Assembly (NCBI GenBank): GCA_026182355.1
Contig: JAPFBL010000049.1
Location: forward strand, 5,787,001 to 5,851,000
Direction: 5' to 3'
Origin: Hermatobates lingyangjiaoensis
Lineage: Eukaryota; Arthropoda; Insecta; Hemiptera; Hermatobatidae
Length of the DNA stretch: 64,000 nucleotides
Shown here: in pieces, positions 1-12,432 of the stretch
Position numbering within the stretch: the first letter of the stretch is position 1
Layout of the letters: every line of letters starts with the position of its first letter
Translations under genes and position numbers: made by a program
The notes under the pieces: generated by a model
What the model was told of the DNA's origin: nothing
What the model saw: only the letters and a program-made list of their open reading frames with translations
The model's database searches: none

Positions 1-3000
1 AAGTAGTCCAACAGTAATGCATCTTTGATTTTGAACAGTTCTGAACTGCACAATGGCGGATGTATAAACATTTTGTTCGTACATCCAAAAAAAGTTTTCA
101 TTTTTTTCATAGAATGAACTTATTGTCCTAACCCATCAAATACTGGCACCTAAACTCTTTCCCAAAAATTCTTTCAACTTCTGCTGGTACTATATCTTTT
201 GTTAAAATATTGCCGTACAATAACGTTACATCCAACTAACTTCATTGGCTTATTATCTTTGGTGGAAATTGCTGGTTTTGGAGCATTTAATTCCTTCAGA
301 TTATCGGACATATATGTGATTGGCCTGTGATTGATTACAACTTCACAATCACCTATTATTGTTTACTTTTCCTCGTAATTTATCACAGATTAAAACCAAG
401 TTTAATAATTTCCTGACTCCTTCTACCAAACTCTACCACCAAATTTTTACTAGTTTCATGAGGGTCCAAGTGTATATGCATAACTTATCTTTATTTTCTA
501 AATTTGTTAAAAATACTTTTTTTATTCTTTTAATGCTAATTATTCTATAATTTCTCACTTTATTGTGTTATTAAAAATATTAGACTGGTCTAATAATTAT
601 AATTTGCAATCAAAATCATTAAGTATATCTTGCAAATTAACCTGAACCTTACAGTGCCTTGACCTGTTGGTTCTGATGCCACCAAATAAACTGTGAGTCA
701 GCAATTTATTCTTTTTTCAATCGCAGTTGATCCACTAGACACTAGACTTTGTACTGTTTGTTTGTAAGTGTAAGCAGTTACACATAATTACATTTGTATA
801 AGACAAACAGCTCATATGCACAATTTGAAGCAGATAATTTCTCCACTTTACTTAAACACATTATTACAAGGTGTTTCTTTCACAAATAAGCCAATATTCT
901 TTCACAATAACGAGAACTTTCCCTTAGCTGCTCTAAGCATCTCTTTTTACAGCTTCTTTCCTCCCAGGTATATCTTATTTAATCAATATACTACAATTTT
1001 GTGCTTCTTTTTATTTTTACAAAATGAAAATCCTTTATCATGTGAAGTGAAAACACTATAGTTGCATCAAATGAAAAGTTGTTTCATCAACTGGTTACAT
1101 TATTGCTGCATTTTGGATGCACAGGTTCTAAAAACTGGCTTTTGAAATACTAAATGCCTCACCTGATACTTGAACAATTACAACACATAAATTATCTCTT
1201 TTTTTTTGCTCATGAAATTCTTTCTGGAAGTAAAGATTTCACTACGGAGTATAGCATGGACGCATATTTGGCACCGTTACTTCAAAATAATCTTACTTTC
1301 AATTTGACTAGTAAAGAGTGTAAAGTAAATCTGAGTTCTTAGCTTGTTGTAGGACACCCTGTAAAAGCTCTCCAACACTACATTCAATCATCCCTACAGA
1401 ATCTGAACTTAACTGCACAATTTCTTCATGGTAATTTTTTAACAAAAAGATTATTTAAATACTAACTCCATTGCAAGTGATTGAAGTAATAGAATGAAGT
1501 AAATATTATATAATTTGATACCCGCTTCTGGTTCATTATCTTTATGGATCCTTTTAAACATGGACAAACCTTGAATATGTTTTATATGAATAAATAAGTG
1601 CTGGTAGCAAGACATAATAGTCAAACACCAAACTTTTAGTTTATTTGGTTAAATATACTTTGTTCTAACAATAATAATACGTGTCCATAAACTTCCAAGA
1701 ATTTATCCCCATGAATGGTAGTGAAACCAACCATTTAATTCTATCTGAAAAGTTTCGTAGATTATACTATTTTCTCATATGTATTGATAACTACATTATT
1801 TTCTTTTAGGTTTTTTTTTATATTTAAATTATTGTATAAGTTTTATTAGAGTCTGTTTTCTTCAGTATATAGTTTTATTTTTACCACTTGAAATAAATAA
1901 AAAAGTTTAGTTCCAAACAAAATTTTTTTTTGAAATTTCATTCATGATCAAAGTTCACTTTAAGTAAAATTTGGAATATCACAACACCTTTTCCATTAGA
2001 GGTGCATAATGGCTGCCTTATACCTGTAACTTAAGTATTTTTAACATGAACATACTTTAACAGGGAAACAGGCACTTAATGATCTCGCTCCCGCAAAAAG
2101 TATTGATCATCTAAAGTTCTGCATGACTCTGACCTAAATTTGAGAGAGATAAAATCACAAACATAATTGTTAAACTAAAATTCTTTAACATTGAAAGAAC
2201 AAACAAACTATCCATACTTCCTTAATAAGCAATAAAAATATAAAAATCATTTTGTTAGAAAATAATGCAATCAAGTTATTATACAATTTAAATAAACATG
2301 TAAAGGAATGAAATTAAATATAAAATAATCACTGATCAAATTTTGAAATGTGAAGAGCAGAGGTAATCAAAACACTAAAGACTGGATAGAGCTTGTCAAG
2401 GCTCAGAAAAACATATGTGGTTTTCAGGGTAATCCTTATTAATAAATAATCACGCTTCAAAAAGGAACTTCCTAACTGAACAGTCTTACAGTTAGCCAGC
2501 TTAACCGTCTTAATTAACCGTTAATTTTTAATCAGCTCAAATTGAAAGTTTTGCTATTAAAGGCTCTTAGACTGTTACTTCTGTAACCAATTAAAGTTAA
2601 GGATATATTATGAATTCCGATAAACGAAATCAAATATTTGAATTGAGGACATATAAAAGAGTTTAATGAAATTGATAATGTAAAATTAAAGATCAGCCAA
2701 CTAGATCCACTTGTTTTTTTTTTTTTTTTTTTTTTTTTGATAAACAAACAGCCGACTTTGAAATAGAGCTGTCACAAATTATGTTGAAAATTATATACTT
2801 TAGAAAGATAAATTAAAAAATCTGGAGTGGTCTACACACAACTTAACTAAAAGTAAAAACATATCAAACTGGTTTACAACATAACAATTTTTGTCTCCTC
2901 AAACGCTTTCAAATTCAATCATAAATCAGAATTTTTACATATTATTGAAAAAAATTCTTTTGTTGTTTCAAAAATTTAAATATTTCTTTCATTTATTCCT

Positions 3001-3164
3001 TCTCTGGTTAAATCATTAATGTGTACTTTATAACGCTGTGTGTTTATCTAATAAAGTGGTGTCCGAAATTGTTCTATATCTAAATACCATTTATAATTGA
3101 TTATTATAATTATTTAAAAAGAATGAATATTCAGTTTTCAAAGCGGTATTACACTTTGCGGTAA
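1..3164. other. AT-rich non-coding stretch
   Basis: No exon, RNA gene or recognisable mobile element was found on either strand. Open frames are short, low in complexity and lack domain motifs. The stretch carries a T25 homopolymer (2714-2738). It may be intergenic or a far-upstream intron of the ADAMTSL-like gene. Confidence 0.6.
2714..2738. repeat. poly-T tract
   Basis: Twenty-five consecutive T. Read on the - strand it could be the A-tail of a retroposed sequence, but no retroposon body was recognised beside it. The lysine-rich open frame through it is an artefact. Confidence 0.9.
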
Positions 3165-3335
3165 TTAAAAGTTTGTATTTTTTTTTATAAATTGCTAATT
3201 TCCTGTTCAATTTTTTTTGCAAAATTTAACTGTTCTTTAATGAGCCGATTAGTGCCATAAAAACATTTTCTGAAAACATAACATGTACCATTCTTTTCTT
3301 ACTCCCGGTATAATGCTTTCTCTTAATCTTTTCGT
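3165..3335. repeat. dispersed non-coding repeat family, copy 1 (partial)
   Basis: Shares blocks with 44880-45010, including the motifs aatgagccgattagtgcca / aataagccgtttagtgtca and acattttctg. No coding capacity is visible. Fuller copies lie at 44740-45620 and 59905-61110. Confidence 0.5.
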
Positions 3336-5494
3336 TGATTCTATGTATCTGAGTGTTCAGATACATTCCCGCATACGTTCAGTGTGCAGCATTCCAGTTC
3401 TGCAGTATTGATTGAATTATTACTTTTCTAATATTCTCAGGTGAGACCGGATTTTGTTTTCGGTCTCCATCTCAATTGCAGACTTTGTCGAGCTGCCTAA
3501 AATGTCATTGTCAACTTGTTTGGGAATCCAGATAAACTTTATCTGTCTCTCTTTATCATTTAAGCTTTCTAAACTTTCAAATATTGTTATTATGATGAAG
3601 TCTTACAAATTCAGGTGGAGCAGAATAGTCAGAATCAACATGGAATCAGAAAGAATAGATAATTAGGTTTGCCCCTGCTTGACAATAGTCAAGTGCAATA
3701 TCTGGTCACGAGCATGGCTGTAAATACAGTGGCTGGACAGGAAAGGCTTCAGAACTGTGTTGCCACTTGGGTACATGCCGCAACCTACTGCAGTAAAGCT
3801 CCTGGAACCTGCAATATAAATATTCTGTACCCTTCATGCTCATTAATAAACTGAATTATAATAATTCAATATACTTCAGGTAACGATTCATATTTTGATT
3901 GCTTATGTGAATCGAGAACGCACTTTCTTCCGGTATTCTTCGGGGAGAGGTGTTATAGTTGGTGGTACGTAGGGCAATTTGTTAGCAGTTTCAAGGCGTA
4001 ATTTACACATATGCTCTTTAGATTTTATACCTAGTGAGCTTGTCCAAGTCTGTACATAGATGTACTTTATGAGTTCTTCCTCACAAAAGAAATTATCGAA
4101 TAGAAAGTACATGGGTTTAGATCTTAAAGCTTCGACGTATGTTGTGCAAACATAATCCTTAAATGCTGGGGCATTGCGCCTGGTAGAGCATATAGGGATT
4201 CAGATGAACTCTCTAGCTGTGATTCCTGCATCATAATAGATTGAAGTGGCTTCAGGCTTGATTTACGTTTCCACAGTAAATTTGACTACCATAGTTTGTT
4301 CTAGCCTGAATAAACCAACATACCTTCCTAAAGAAACAGCTCTTTTTGATCAGAGTTGATTCTAAGCTCAGGTGAGAGCCGAAAGTTAAGTTTAGGATGC
4401 GGTGGGTTTCTATGCAACTCTTGTTCCGTCCATGAAAAGTTCTAGTTTTCGTCTCGGTTTTCTTTGTTTAGTATTTTTTTCCAATTATAAACATACATTA
4501 GTTATTCACAAATAAGGATTTCCTTACAGTCTTCGTATTTACATCAGTAACGCCATTCATGGCTATGAGAAGGATACTTTTACTCAATATTGAATCTTAG
4601 CTTTTGGTTTTTTACAATTGAAAGCATATCACATATTCTCACTCAAAAACATTGTCTATTGAGAAATCTTCTTGTAAATCTAAATAGTTGCTCTTAATAC
4701 TCCAAATATTTCATTTTGCATTAAATATTCTACATTTATGTATTGCTGAAAACTTTATTTAAGTCAAAGAAACACTTGGGGTGTGATATCTTTTTAGGAA
4801 GGAGTCCTGAATCGTATTCTTAAGGGGTAAACTCTGTATCCCTTCTTAAAGCCAGCCTGGTATTCATTCAGGAATCATGGTTGCATGCAAATTTATGTAG
4901 AAATTGTACACTCTAAACCATGAATAACTGTTTCACAAGATATTTGCCAACAGCATGACTTACAGTAAAGCTAAGTTAGTTGAATTGTTAACATATAACT
5001 AACTTGCCTGAATTTAGTTGAACAGTGTTTAAAAATTATATTATTGATTTGAAATGTTTAGTAAGAATAGATATGCAAAATCTGTTCTTTTTAATCATTT
5101 TTGTTTAATATTTATGCATTGTGATACAAATATTAATCATTAAACATTAAATATGTAATGTTAAAGTTTAATATTAAACATATCATATTTATAATTGGGT
5201 TGATATGGAAAATGTTGACTCCCAAACTATTCATAATGATCGCAAGAAATAATAAGCATGCACAAAAAATGTACGATAACCATATCACAAAAAAATATTG
5301 TTAATAATGTCATGACCTGGTGATAAAGATATGAAATACATAATTTTTTTTACGTTTTGGACTTCAAAATTTCTTCCATTTTCATTATTTAGAGTGAAAG
5401 GAATAAAGATTGACAGAATCTTAATATAGAAAATTACAGACGCTGCCATAAGGTACAAAATATAAACAACAATACTAAATAATAATAGTAATAA
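3336..5494. other. non-coding stretch, no recognised feature
   Basis: Only short open frames without family resemblance. A 69-residue - strand frame at 3903-4112 has a somewhat protein-like composition, but no splice sites or known domain were found for it. Confidence 0.5.
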
Positions 5495-5665
5495 ATAAAA
5501 TACGACAATCATTCAATATATAGTAGCACTATATCCGTAATAAAGTTTATATCCGTAAACAAAACTAAATTTAATGGCAAATTTATTAGATAAACATCAT
5601 AGTACTGATATAACTGGAGAAATAATAAAGCTAACCAAAAATATAATATAATGAAAAATCGAAAA
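5495..5665. repeat. dispersed direct repeat, copy 1
   Basis: About 170 bp that recur in the same orientation at 6457-6625. Shared blocks include gacaatcattcaatatatag/acaatcattcaatatatag, tttatatccgtaaacaaa and attagataaacat. By eye the identity is high, with substitutions and few indels. No coding capacity. Confidence 0.75.
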
Positions 5666-6456
5666 TACACTGTCGTAATTGCACATGATGTTTTGAAGGT
5701 GCACATTGAAACGGCATCCACTTCTTGGTATTATGAATGCTAAATCATAAATTTAAACAACGCTATAAATCAGCAGTAATTTTTCCTCTTGCTATTGACG
5801 TATAAAGCTTGAATTAATGTAAATGAACGCTAAACGTATTTTTCATGCGCCTTTTATAAGTTAAATAAGAATGTACTACCATAGCTTGCGAAATTCCTTT
5901 CTCACTCCATGCTTTAAAACCTTTCCCACCTTTTAGAGTAAAACTGAGAGTTTACACTGAGTTATTGCGTCATTAAAGCTCTATATTTATTTTTAATATT
6001 GGAAAACCTATTGAATTTTCTATTGTATGACTAAATATTCGATTTCTTTACTTTGTCATTATTTGTAAAATATATTCATTTCATAATTTATTTCATTTTT
6101 TACTGTTTCTGTGTACTTGTCTGTCTTTTGATGTGTTTCCCTAATGTATGTGTGTCTGTCAGTGGACTAAAGATATCATCTCTTGGGTGGTTTGTTTGTT
6201 GATAATAGTTTTATGAACTTTTTAATGTTTAAGTATTTCTAAAGCTTCCGTTATAGTCAGGCATAGTCCTTATGCAATAAGTTCATTCAATTTTCCCTTT
6301 TGTTCGGTTCATGTTGATATGTCATTAAATTATTTTAAAAATCGGAATTAGTTTTATTAACAAAAGCATGAATATGTTCTTTATATCGGTTTTTATTAAG
6401 AATTCAGAATTCACTAAATTTTTAATCAGTAAATTCTTTTTATTGAACATGATTTT

Positions 6457-6625
6457 GTGAAAATACAACAATCATTCAATATATAGAAGCACTATATCCA
6501 TAATAAATTTTATATCCGTAAACAAACCGAAATTTAATGGCCAAATTATTAGATAAACATAAAAGTACTGATATAGCTGGGCAAATAATAAAGCTAATCA
6601 AAACCACATGAAATCAAAAACATTC
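6457..6625. repeat. dispersed direct repeat, copy 2
   Basis: Partner of 5495-5665, about 960 bp downstream. It may be two insertions of a short non-autonomous element or a segmental duplication with the intervening DNA. No terminal inverted repeats were recognised. Confidence 0.75.
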
Positions 6626-7979
6626 TATATTTATTATATAAAACAAAAATTTAGCTTTCGTTGGATGTTTGGATCATATCGGCTATATTATTGTCTCTTC
6701 TATGAATATTTCATAGAAAATATTTTTAAACAATTCAATATTATTTTAAATGTTTTTCAAAATATTTTTAAACAATTTAAAAAATATTTATATGAATAAA
6801 ATGGAAAAGAGTTTTAATGGTATTTATTAGAGATGACATGCCAATGATATATTCTTAATAAAAAAACATTGCTAATAACGAACAATGCAGTAAATTAATA
6901 ACTTTTTAAATTCTATACACGAAAAAAATTATACCAGAAAGAATGAGATATACTCATTAATTTAAATAAATTACTTAGATATGACTATATGAAAACGTTG
7001 TAATAAATTAAAATTGAAAATATTAGAAAACCGCTAGCAACTGATATAACTGTTTATAACACTTTCAGTATCGAGGGTTTGATAATTAACGTCGATGGAT
7101 ATATGGTAGACACCTTAATAAAACATCTTTTATTTGCAATAGAATACAGTAAAGAGCTCAAAGCAGTAAAGTATAGTGATTAACAACGGTTTTAAGAAAT
7201 AATTATTATAAATATAATAATTAACAAAAGAACACAACAAATTAGAAAAAAAAAATATCTGCGGATGTCAGCAATAAATGATAAGTTTTAGTTATATTGG
7301 TAATGTCACAAATAAATTAAATAAATAAATATGAGTAGATATTAATAAACTGAGTAAACAGGAAAGACATTAAGACAGTATGAACGTATGAGCAGATTCA
7401 CATTTATATTTTCAAACAGTATGAAACTATTTCAAATTTTACCAGTCATTTAATTATACCTGAGATTATAACAGCAGAGTATGACGAACTGGACGGTGTT
7501 GCTCCTTTCATGTACTCTGCACAAACGTTATACTTTCTGACTCACGATATCCTTCTATTTAAGAAGGTCACAACACAAGAATAGATGTAGAGATGAACCC
7601 AAAACATTAATTTTCCATTGCTTTTTCAGGGTCCTCTACCTTCAAAAAGTTCATAATTTTGACATCAAATATCACCCACTTTGGGCTTAAACTTGTCGTC
7701 TCTTATAGCACATCATTATAGGATTTGCTCTATCTTGATGTTATCGAAAGCGTATGTTCCAATGGTACTCTAATATAGCATATTTTGGAACTAAAAGACT
7801 TAAAAGTTATTATTTGTTTCCTAGTCATTTTGACAAATCAAACCATTCACTATTTGTGAAATGTTGTTTGTCTCAGTAGTTGTACTAGAGAGTTTATGCC
7901 CTATTTACTCTGTTTACTCCTAGAGTTTGACATATCTATGTTACAATAGCAGTTAAATCAGTCTGATATTTTTCAAATT
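6626..7979. other. AT-rich non-coding stretch
   Basis: Very AT-rich up to about 7450, then somewhat more balanced. No exon or domain recognised. The last few hundred bases may be untranslated sequence of the adjoining - strand PLE. Confidence 0.5.
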
Positions 7980-9248
7980 GCTCCAGGATCTCATTGAGGG
8001 CATTGAGTCTGTAGAGGGGTAGAGCATGTCATGATGCATCTTAGAAGTCGCTATCCAGTCAACGATACCAAGTCATATCTCTTTTATGCTTTTTATTCAT
8101 ATACATATCTCACACTGTCTCATTATTACTGCTAATGCAAAGGTGAGAGATATAAGTTTATTATCGTCAGTCTGCTGCAAATATATTTTTTTTAATAGGC
8201 CTATCATGTTACTCATGAGTTTAATTTTAGTATCGAAGTTTCTGGAGGTAGGTATCACGAACATGTCACTGGCTTGCAAATTCAGCTCTGTGAATTTCTC
8301 TTTTATGTAGGTGGCTTCCAAAATCTGTAACTGTACTGGATCTCTATTACAATTTAAGATCGAAGTTCCATCTACTAGCATTTTACGTGTGAGGGAGATC
8401 GGTGTTCCTTCTTTACGTGCTCCTTCGGTGCTCCAGTAGTGAGGTGAATAATGAGAGGCCTTGAGAGTTTTGTTTTGCTCATGCTGATGTATCAGGATGG
8501 TAAGGTTGCTCAGTCCCCTTATTTACATGTAAATTGATAGACGACATGACTTCGCTGAACTTCAGGTGTCTCCTTCTAGTAATTATTCCTTATAAGTAGG
8601 TTGATTGTCTTTCTATTATTGTAGAAGATATTTAAATGTAGAGTGTCATTTTAATTGGTAGTCCTTACATGTCCCGCTATGCGTTTACGAGTATGTAGCA
8701 CTTGCACATCTTGTTTGTAATGGCTGAACATATAAGAACGGTAGTACAGCGGTATCGTTTCACCCTTGATCTCTTCTACTTTGTCATCTCGGGAATACCA
8801 CTTGTTCATGTGCTTTGCGATTTCTTTGCTTATATTTTTGTTAGAGTAGCCATTATTGATCAGTACCTGGGTGGTTCTGTCCAGTTCTTTATGTATGCTA
8901 CTCCAATCACTGCAGTGAGTTATAGCTCTCCTGACAGGCACTAATGGTGGCGCGTTTATATATAATTGGGCACTCACTTTGCCCATTCAGGCAATGTCCA
9001 GTGTTGGTGGGTTTGGCGTAGACTTCTGTTTGGAAACAGTAAATTCCACTTCTAACGAGGGCATCCAAGAAGGGAAGTTGCTGTCACTGCTGTGTTCTGT
9101 CGTAATTTAGACCGGAGACGTCTTGGAGGCGTTAGTGTAGTTGTGAAAGTTTGTTGTTGTCGTCGGTAACGACAAAAATATCGTCAATGTACCGACAATA
9201 AATGGGTGGCTTAGACAAGGTGGAAAATGCCTCTTTTTCAATGGATGT
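7980..9248 (-). mobile_element. Penelope-like element, 3' half, degenerate
   Basis: Reading down the - strand from about 9248, the frame gives a PLE reverse-transcriptase palm motif (CRYIDDIFVV). It is followed by FLDALV, VYAKPTNTGHCLNGQ and a linker block (RAITHCSDW, LINNGYSNKNISKEI) open at 8651-8986. A remnant of the region before the GIY-YIG endonuclease (VVYQFTC) comes next. The C-terminal block at 8097-8381 (MLVDGT, LQILEATYIKEK) closely matches the C-terminus of the better copy at 29796-29999. Several frameshifts and stops break it, and everything upstream of the RT palm is missing. PLE retroelements prime reverse transcription at nicks made by their endonuclease; this copy is dead. 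Confidence 0.85.
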
Positions 9249-10035
9249 TGATTATTCGTACCAAAAACACTGGGGTTTTTAAGATATCTTTGTCAAAAAA
9301 TCAAACGTAATAATGAAATGTAACCAGGATTGAATACTTGCAAATTAATAACCTTTCACACTAAGATTTTGGACTATTTTTAATATTACGTGAATTAGAT
9401 ATTGCATTTTTAAATGTATTTCATTTATAGGAATAATTAAATAAACCTAAGCCATAAGTGCTATAAATAGATAAAAAAATACGCTCTAAATTAATGTTTC
9501 ATAAGAAAGGTATATTATTATAAGGATGCTTTATTTGTACCGGTTTGAAGTAGTTCTAAAAGGAATTAAAATAACAAGAATTGAAAAATTGAAATTTCTC
9601 TGAACTTGGGAATTTCCTAGTAGACAAAGAGAAATTTTTTTAACTTAATCATTTTCTCTCAGCTGAAGAAAGATTATAATAGAATAACACTTGGTGTGGA
9701 ACTAATAATGAATTTAAGCTTTTCTGGTCCCTCTATATTATAATATTAGAAATAATTAACTCATTATTTAATAAATTAATTAATTACGTAATTATTTTCT
9801 TTTATTTACTTATATGTAATGAAATAATCATGGTATATTGTGAAATACCTTTTTGATATTGAATTAATTTTTAATGTTTCAAAGCTGATATTCTTGTTTT
9901 CAAAATGACAAAAATCTAAAAATTCACTATCCTTATATATAAATAAGCAATTAAATGAAAAGATTCCACTAAGTAACTGAATTATTTTTAGACACAAAAA
10001 AACGCAAAAGTGATCATAAAAACTCACTACTATAC
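9249..10035. other. AT-rich non-coding stretch
   Basis: No recognised exon, repeat or RNA gene. The upstream RT part of the adjacent PLE does not continue here. Confidence 0.55.
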
Positions 10036-10167
10036 CTCTCTGTTTCGTAGCTTCAGCTTTCAGTTGGTCCTGGAGTGCCAGGTTCACCGTGATGATGTCT
10101 TGTTCTTCCAGCTTGAGAATAGAGTTATATAATATTTCCAGCTGTACCGCTTTTCTTGTAGAATCAA
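10036..10167 (-). CDS. candidate internal exon of an unidentified - strand gene
   Basis: The frame is open over 132 bases and reads as a charged, helix-prone peptide (VDSTRKAVQLEILYN, then LALQDQLKAEATKQR) that could form a coiled coil. It ends in a good donor (GAGAG|GTATAG) and could start after an AG at 10168-10169, although the pyrimidine tract there is weak. Both borders are phase 1, so the exon would be symmetrical. I do not recognise the protein. It cannot splice directly to the candidate exon at 12205-12432 because the phases differ. A chance open frame or a processed fragment is possible. Confidence 0.3.
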
Positions 10168-10300
10168 CTTTGGTATGTCATGATATTTCAAACCAAGTGA
10201 TAATAGTATTTTTCATTCACAGTGAGATCATGAGTAGATAGATTAATAAAATTGTTCTTCTCTTCAGGAAAGCAAATATTACCTTTGTGGCCTGTTCATC

Positions 10301-10450
10301 GATCGGTAATTTATTATATTCAGTGGATACGGTAACAAGATCGTTATTCTGATTGGTGATTTATTATATTCCGTGGATACAGTAACAAGATTGTTATTCT
10401 GATTGGTGATTTATTATATTCTGTGGATACAGCAACAAGATCATTTTTCA
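10301..10450. repeat. 50-bp tandem repeat, three copies
   Basis: Three consecutive 50-base units built around gattggtgatttattatatt and gtggatacagtaacaagat, differing at a few positions. The last unit runs into the PLE N-terminal fragment at 10423. Fifty is not a multiple of three, so the repeat breaks any reading frame. Confidence 0.9.
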
Positions 10451-10545
10451 GGAAACTCCAGAAACTTATGAAAAAGGAAGTTTCAGTAAAATATGGTCTA
10501 ATTATCAACAATTTGTGTATACAGGAAGGACTGCTACCAAAATTT
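10423..10545 (+). pseudogene. PLE N-terminal fragment
   Basis: A short frame reading FFRKLQKLMKKEV, then NNLCIQEGLLPKFTH. It resembles the N-terminal PLE segment also seen at 15952-16161 (KKVIKHE, NTCLQEGLQPPFTN), where the pattern is a Lys-rich helix followed by a Cys-[IL]-x-E-G-L-x-P motif. It then runs into (CA)n/(TA)n microsatellite sequence and is not functional. Confidence 0.6.
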
Positions 10546-10607
10546 ACACACACACATATATATGTACATATATATATAAAGATTTCACATAAACACGTGA
10601 AATAACA

Positions 10608-10775
10608 ATCAATGGTGAAACAACAATATGAAATGGGAAAACAAGACTAAAATCTTTCAACCGCAACAAGCGGTCTTCGTCAGAGTTGGGTTTTTGACTC
10701 TGCTGAAGACCGCTTCTTACGGTTGAAAGATCTTAGGCTTGTTTTCCCATTTCATATTGCGGTTTGACCATTGAT
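10608..10775. repeat. imperfect palindrome with hammerhead-like cores
   Basis: Two arms of about 75-80 bases pair around a short spacer at about 10685-10697. The outer ends are atcaatggtg and accattgat. Each arm contains a core resembling the hammerhead ribozyme pattern CTGANGA, stem, GAAA: - strand 10683 to 10655 (CTGACGA then GAAA) and + strand 10703-10728 (CTGAAGA then GAAA). A related palindrome is at 22319-22462. PLE terminal repeats are known to carry hammerhead motifs, and PLE fragments lie on both sides. Confidence 0.75.
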
Positions 10776-10829
10776 ATATATATATATATAGGTGTGTTCT
10801 CTAATCGGGGTTCGGTCAATTTTCTAGGA

Positions 10830-11480
10830 TAAAAAAATCAAACTCTCGTTGCCACGTTTCAGTTTTATTTAAAACCTTTTTCATAGGCATCTTCTCCATA
10901 CACTCTTCTTATATCCTCATAAAAACCCATATTTCTTCTTATATAAACCCAAATATATATATATAAAGTTATTTTCTAAATGTTATGTTATACCTCTAAA
11001 TGTTATACTAAATGTTTGGTGATTGGTTTAATCTGGTGACGAGAAAGAAGACCTGTCTTTGAAAGAAATATCTATACTGAGTTTAAGACCTGATTCAAGT
11101 TGAAGTATGAACCTGATTTTTTATATTTTTTCATTACTTTTGGCTAAGACAAATATGTCGTCTATGTATCTAGCAGAGATAGAAGGTTTTTTGATATTTG
11201 AGAGTATACCTCGATCTACTAGCCCCATGAGGTAAATGTTTAATAGCAATCTTAAAGGAGTTTCCATCGTTACACCATCGATCTGCTGATATATCATACT
11301 CTTTGATGAAATGAAATGTGACTTGTTTGTGAATACTACTAAAAGTAACTCAAAGCCTGATTTAGGGATATCAATTTATGTTTGTTATTCTCTGGAAATA
11401 TTATTTCGAAACAATGTTAAATGTAAGTTGAGTTCTAGCTGGACGTCCATTTTTAATTTTTTTTATTGATCCTTTCTTTT
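10830..11480 (-). pseudogene. PLE reverse-transcriptase fragment with a terminal-repeat-like tail
   Basis: The - strand reads, across frameshifts, a PLE RT segment ending in ARYIDDIFVLAKSNEK and LESGLKLSIDISFKD, with a decayed upstream block equivalent to the GVAMGSPL region. Downstream on the same strand (10920-10835) is a short terminal-repeat-like block (GAAGATGCC, then GAAACGTGGCAA). Similar blocks occur at 21783-22070. The endonuclease region is absent, so this is an internally deleted relic. Confidence 0.75.
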
Positions 11481-12204
11481 CCATTTTCCCACTTCAGGAT
11501 GTCAATTAGAAGTGGTTTTCTCTTTCGCCATAAAAGCATTTTTGTTTTTTAAGAGCTGTTTGTTAAAATGCTTTTAGTCTGTGTTTAGAAATGTTGAATA
11601 GTTTCATATAAAAAATATTAAAAGGTTTCTAAATTTAATTGTTCAAACGCTATTAAATTATGTTGGCAATTGCTAAGGAAATAAAAGAAATTAACAACTT
11701 TTTGATCATTAGAAGTTATGTCACTATTACACCGTTTATACTCGTACTTAACCCTTCACATTTTTTACTAATTAATAATGTAATATAGATAATTCAACAA
11801 TGAAATCTTCTACTTCGGTTAAAAATATGTATGCTAATCGTGTTGTTAATTAGTCAAACAAATGTTATATCTAATTTTTCCGACTTCTTTATAATAATAA
11901 TATTTACTTTCTTCTTTGTTAGGGAGATATACTTTTGCGATGGTGGTATGATAACATATATGTAATAATTCTTACTAATACGCGCGGATACATAAGTAGA
12001 ATTAAGGTAAAGCATGAAGTATATTTTCAGTATTATTTAAATATTGATTAAGCAAAATTGTTAATATTACAAAATATTCTTTCAACTTGAAAACCTTTAA
12101 GTATTAGAGTTTCATAAAGCTTTAAAGCTGGCCAATATCTGTAACTTAGTGAATACCTATTGACAACTATCAACAATCATAGAAAAAAACTGATCTTATC
12201 TTAC
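11481..12204. other. non-coding stretch
   Basis: AT-rich and without a recognised exon or repeat. If the candidate exon at 12205-12432 is real, this is its downstream intron. Confidence 0.5.
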
Positions 12205-12432
12205 CTCTTCTCCATCTGTATATGATTGTAATGAATGAAAGAAAACGAACTCTACAATTCTCTGCATATGGTTAAAGGAATGTTTTGTAATATTCTTTTC
12301 TATAAGTAGTATGTATTTCGGGGGTACTGGATCTGACCTTGATAGTTTTTGACCATACACTTTGATGACTTTATACTTCCTTGTATTCCGACAGTGCTTC
12401 CAGCAAGGTCTATTAGGGCCAGCTAGTGTCGC
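12205..12432 (-). CDS. candidate internal exon of an unidentified - strand gene
   Basis: On the - strand a pyrimidine-rich acceptor (ACTTTTCTTTAAG) is followed by 228 open bases. These end in a near-consensus donor (GAAGAG|GTAAGA). Both borders are phase 0 and the length is an exact multiple of three (76 residues). The peptide has a CWKHC cluster, a basic RKYKVIKVYGQKL block and a hydrophobic IVEFVFFHSL block. I do not recognise the family. The combination of acceptor, donor and phase makes this the best exon-like object outside the ADAMTSL-like gene, but it could still be chance. Confidence 0.4.

Noticed and set aside
3669..3854. 61-residue + strand frame with cysteines considered as a TSR exon
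   Set aside because: It lacks the Trp and CSxxCG core and has no acceptor/donor pair in a matching phase.
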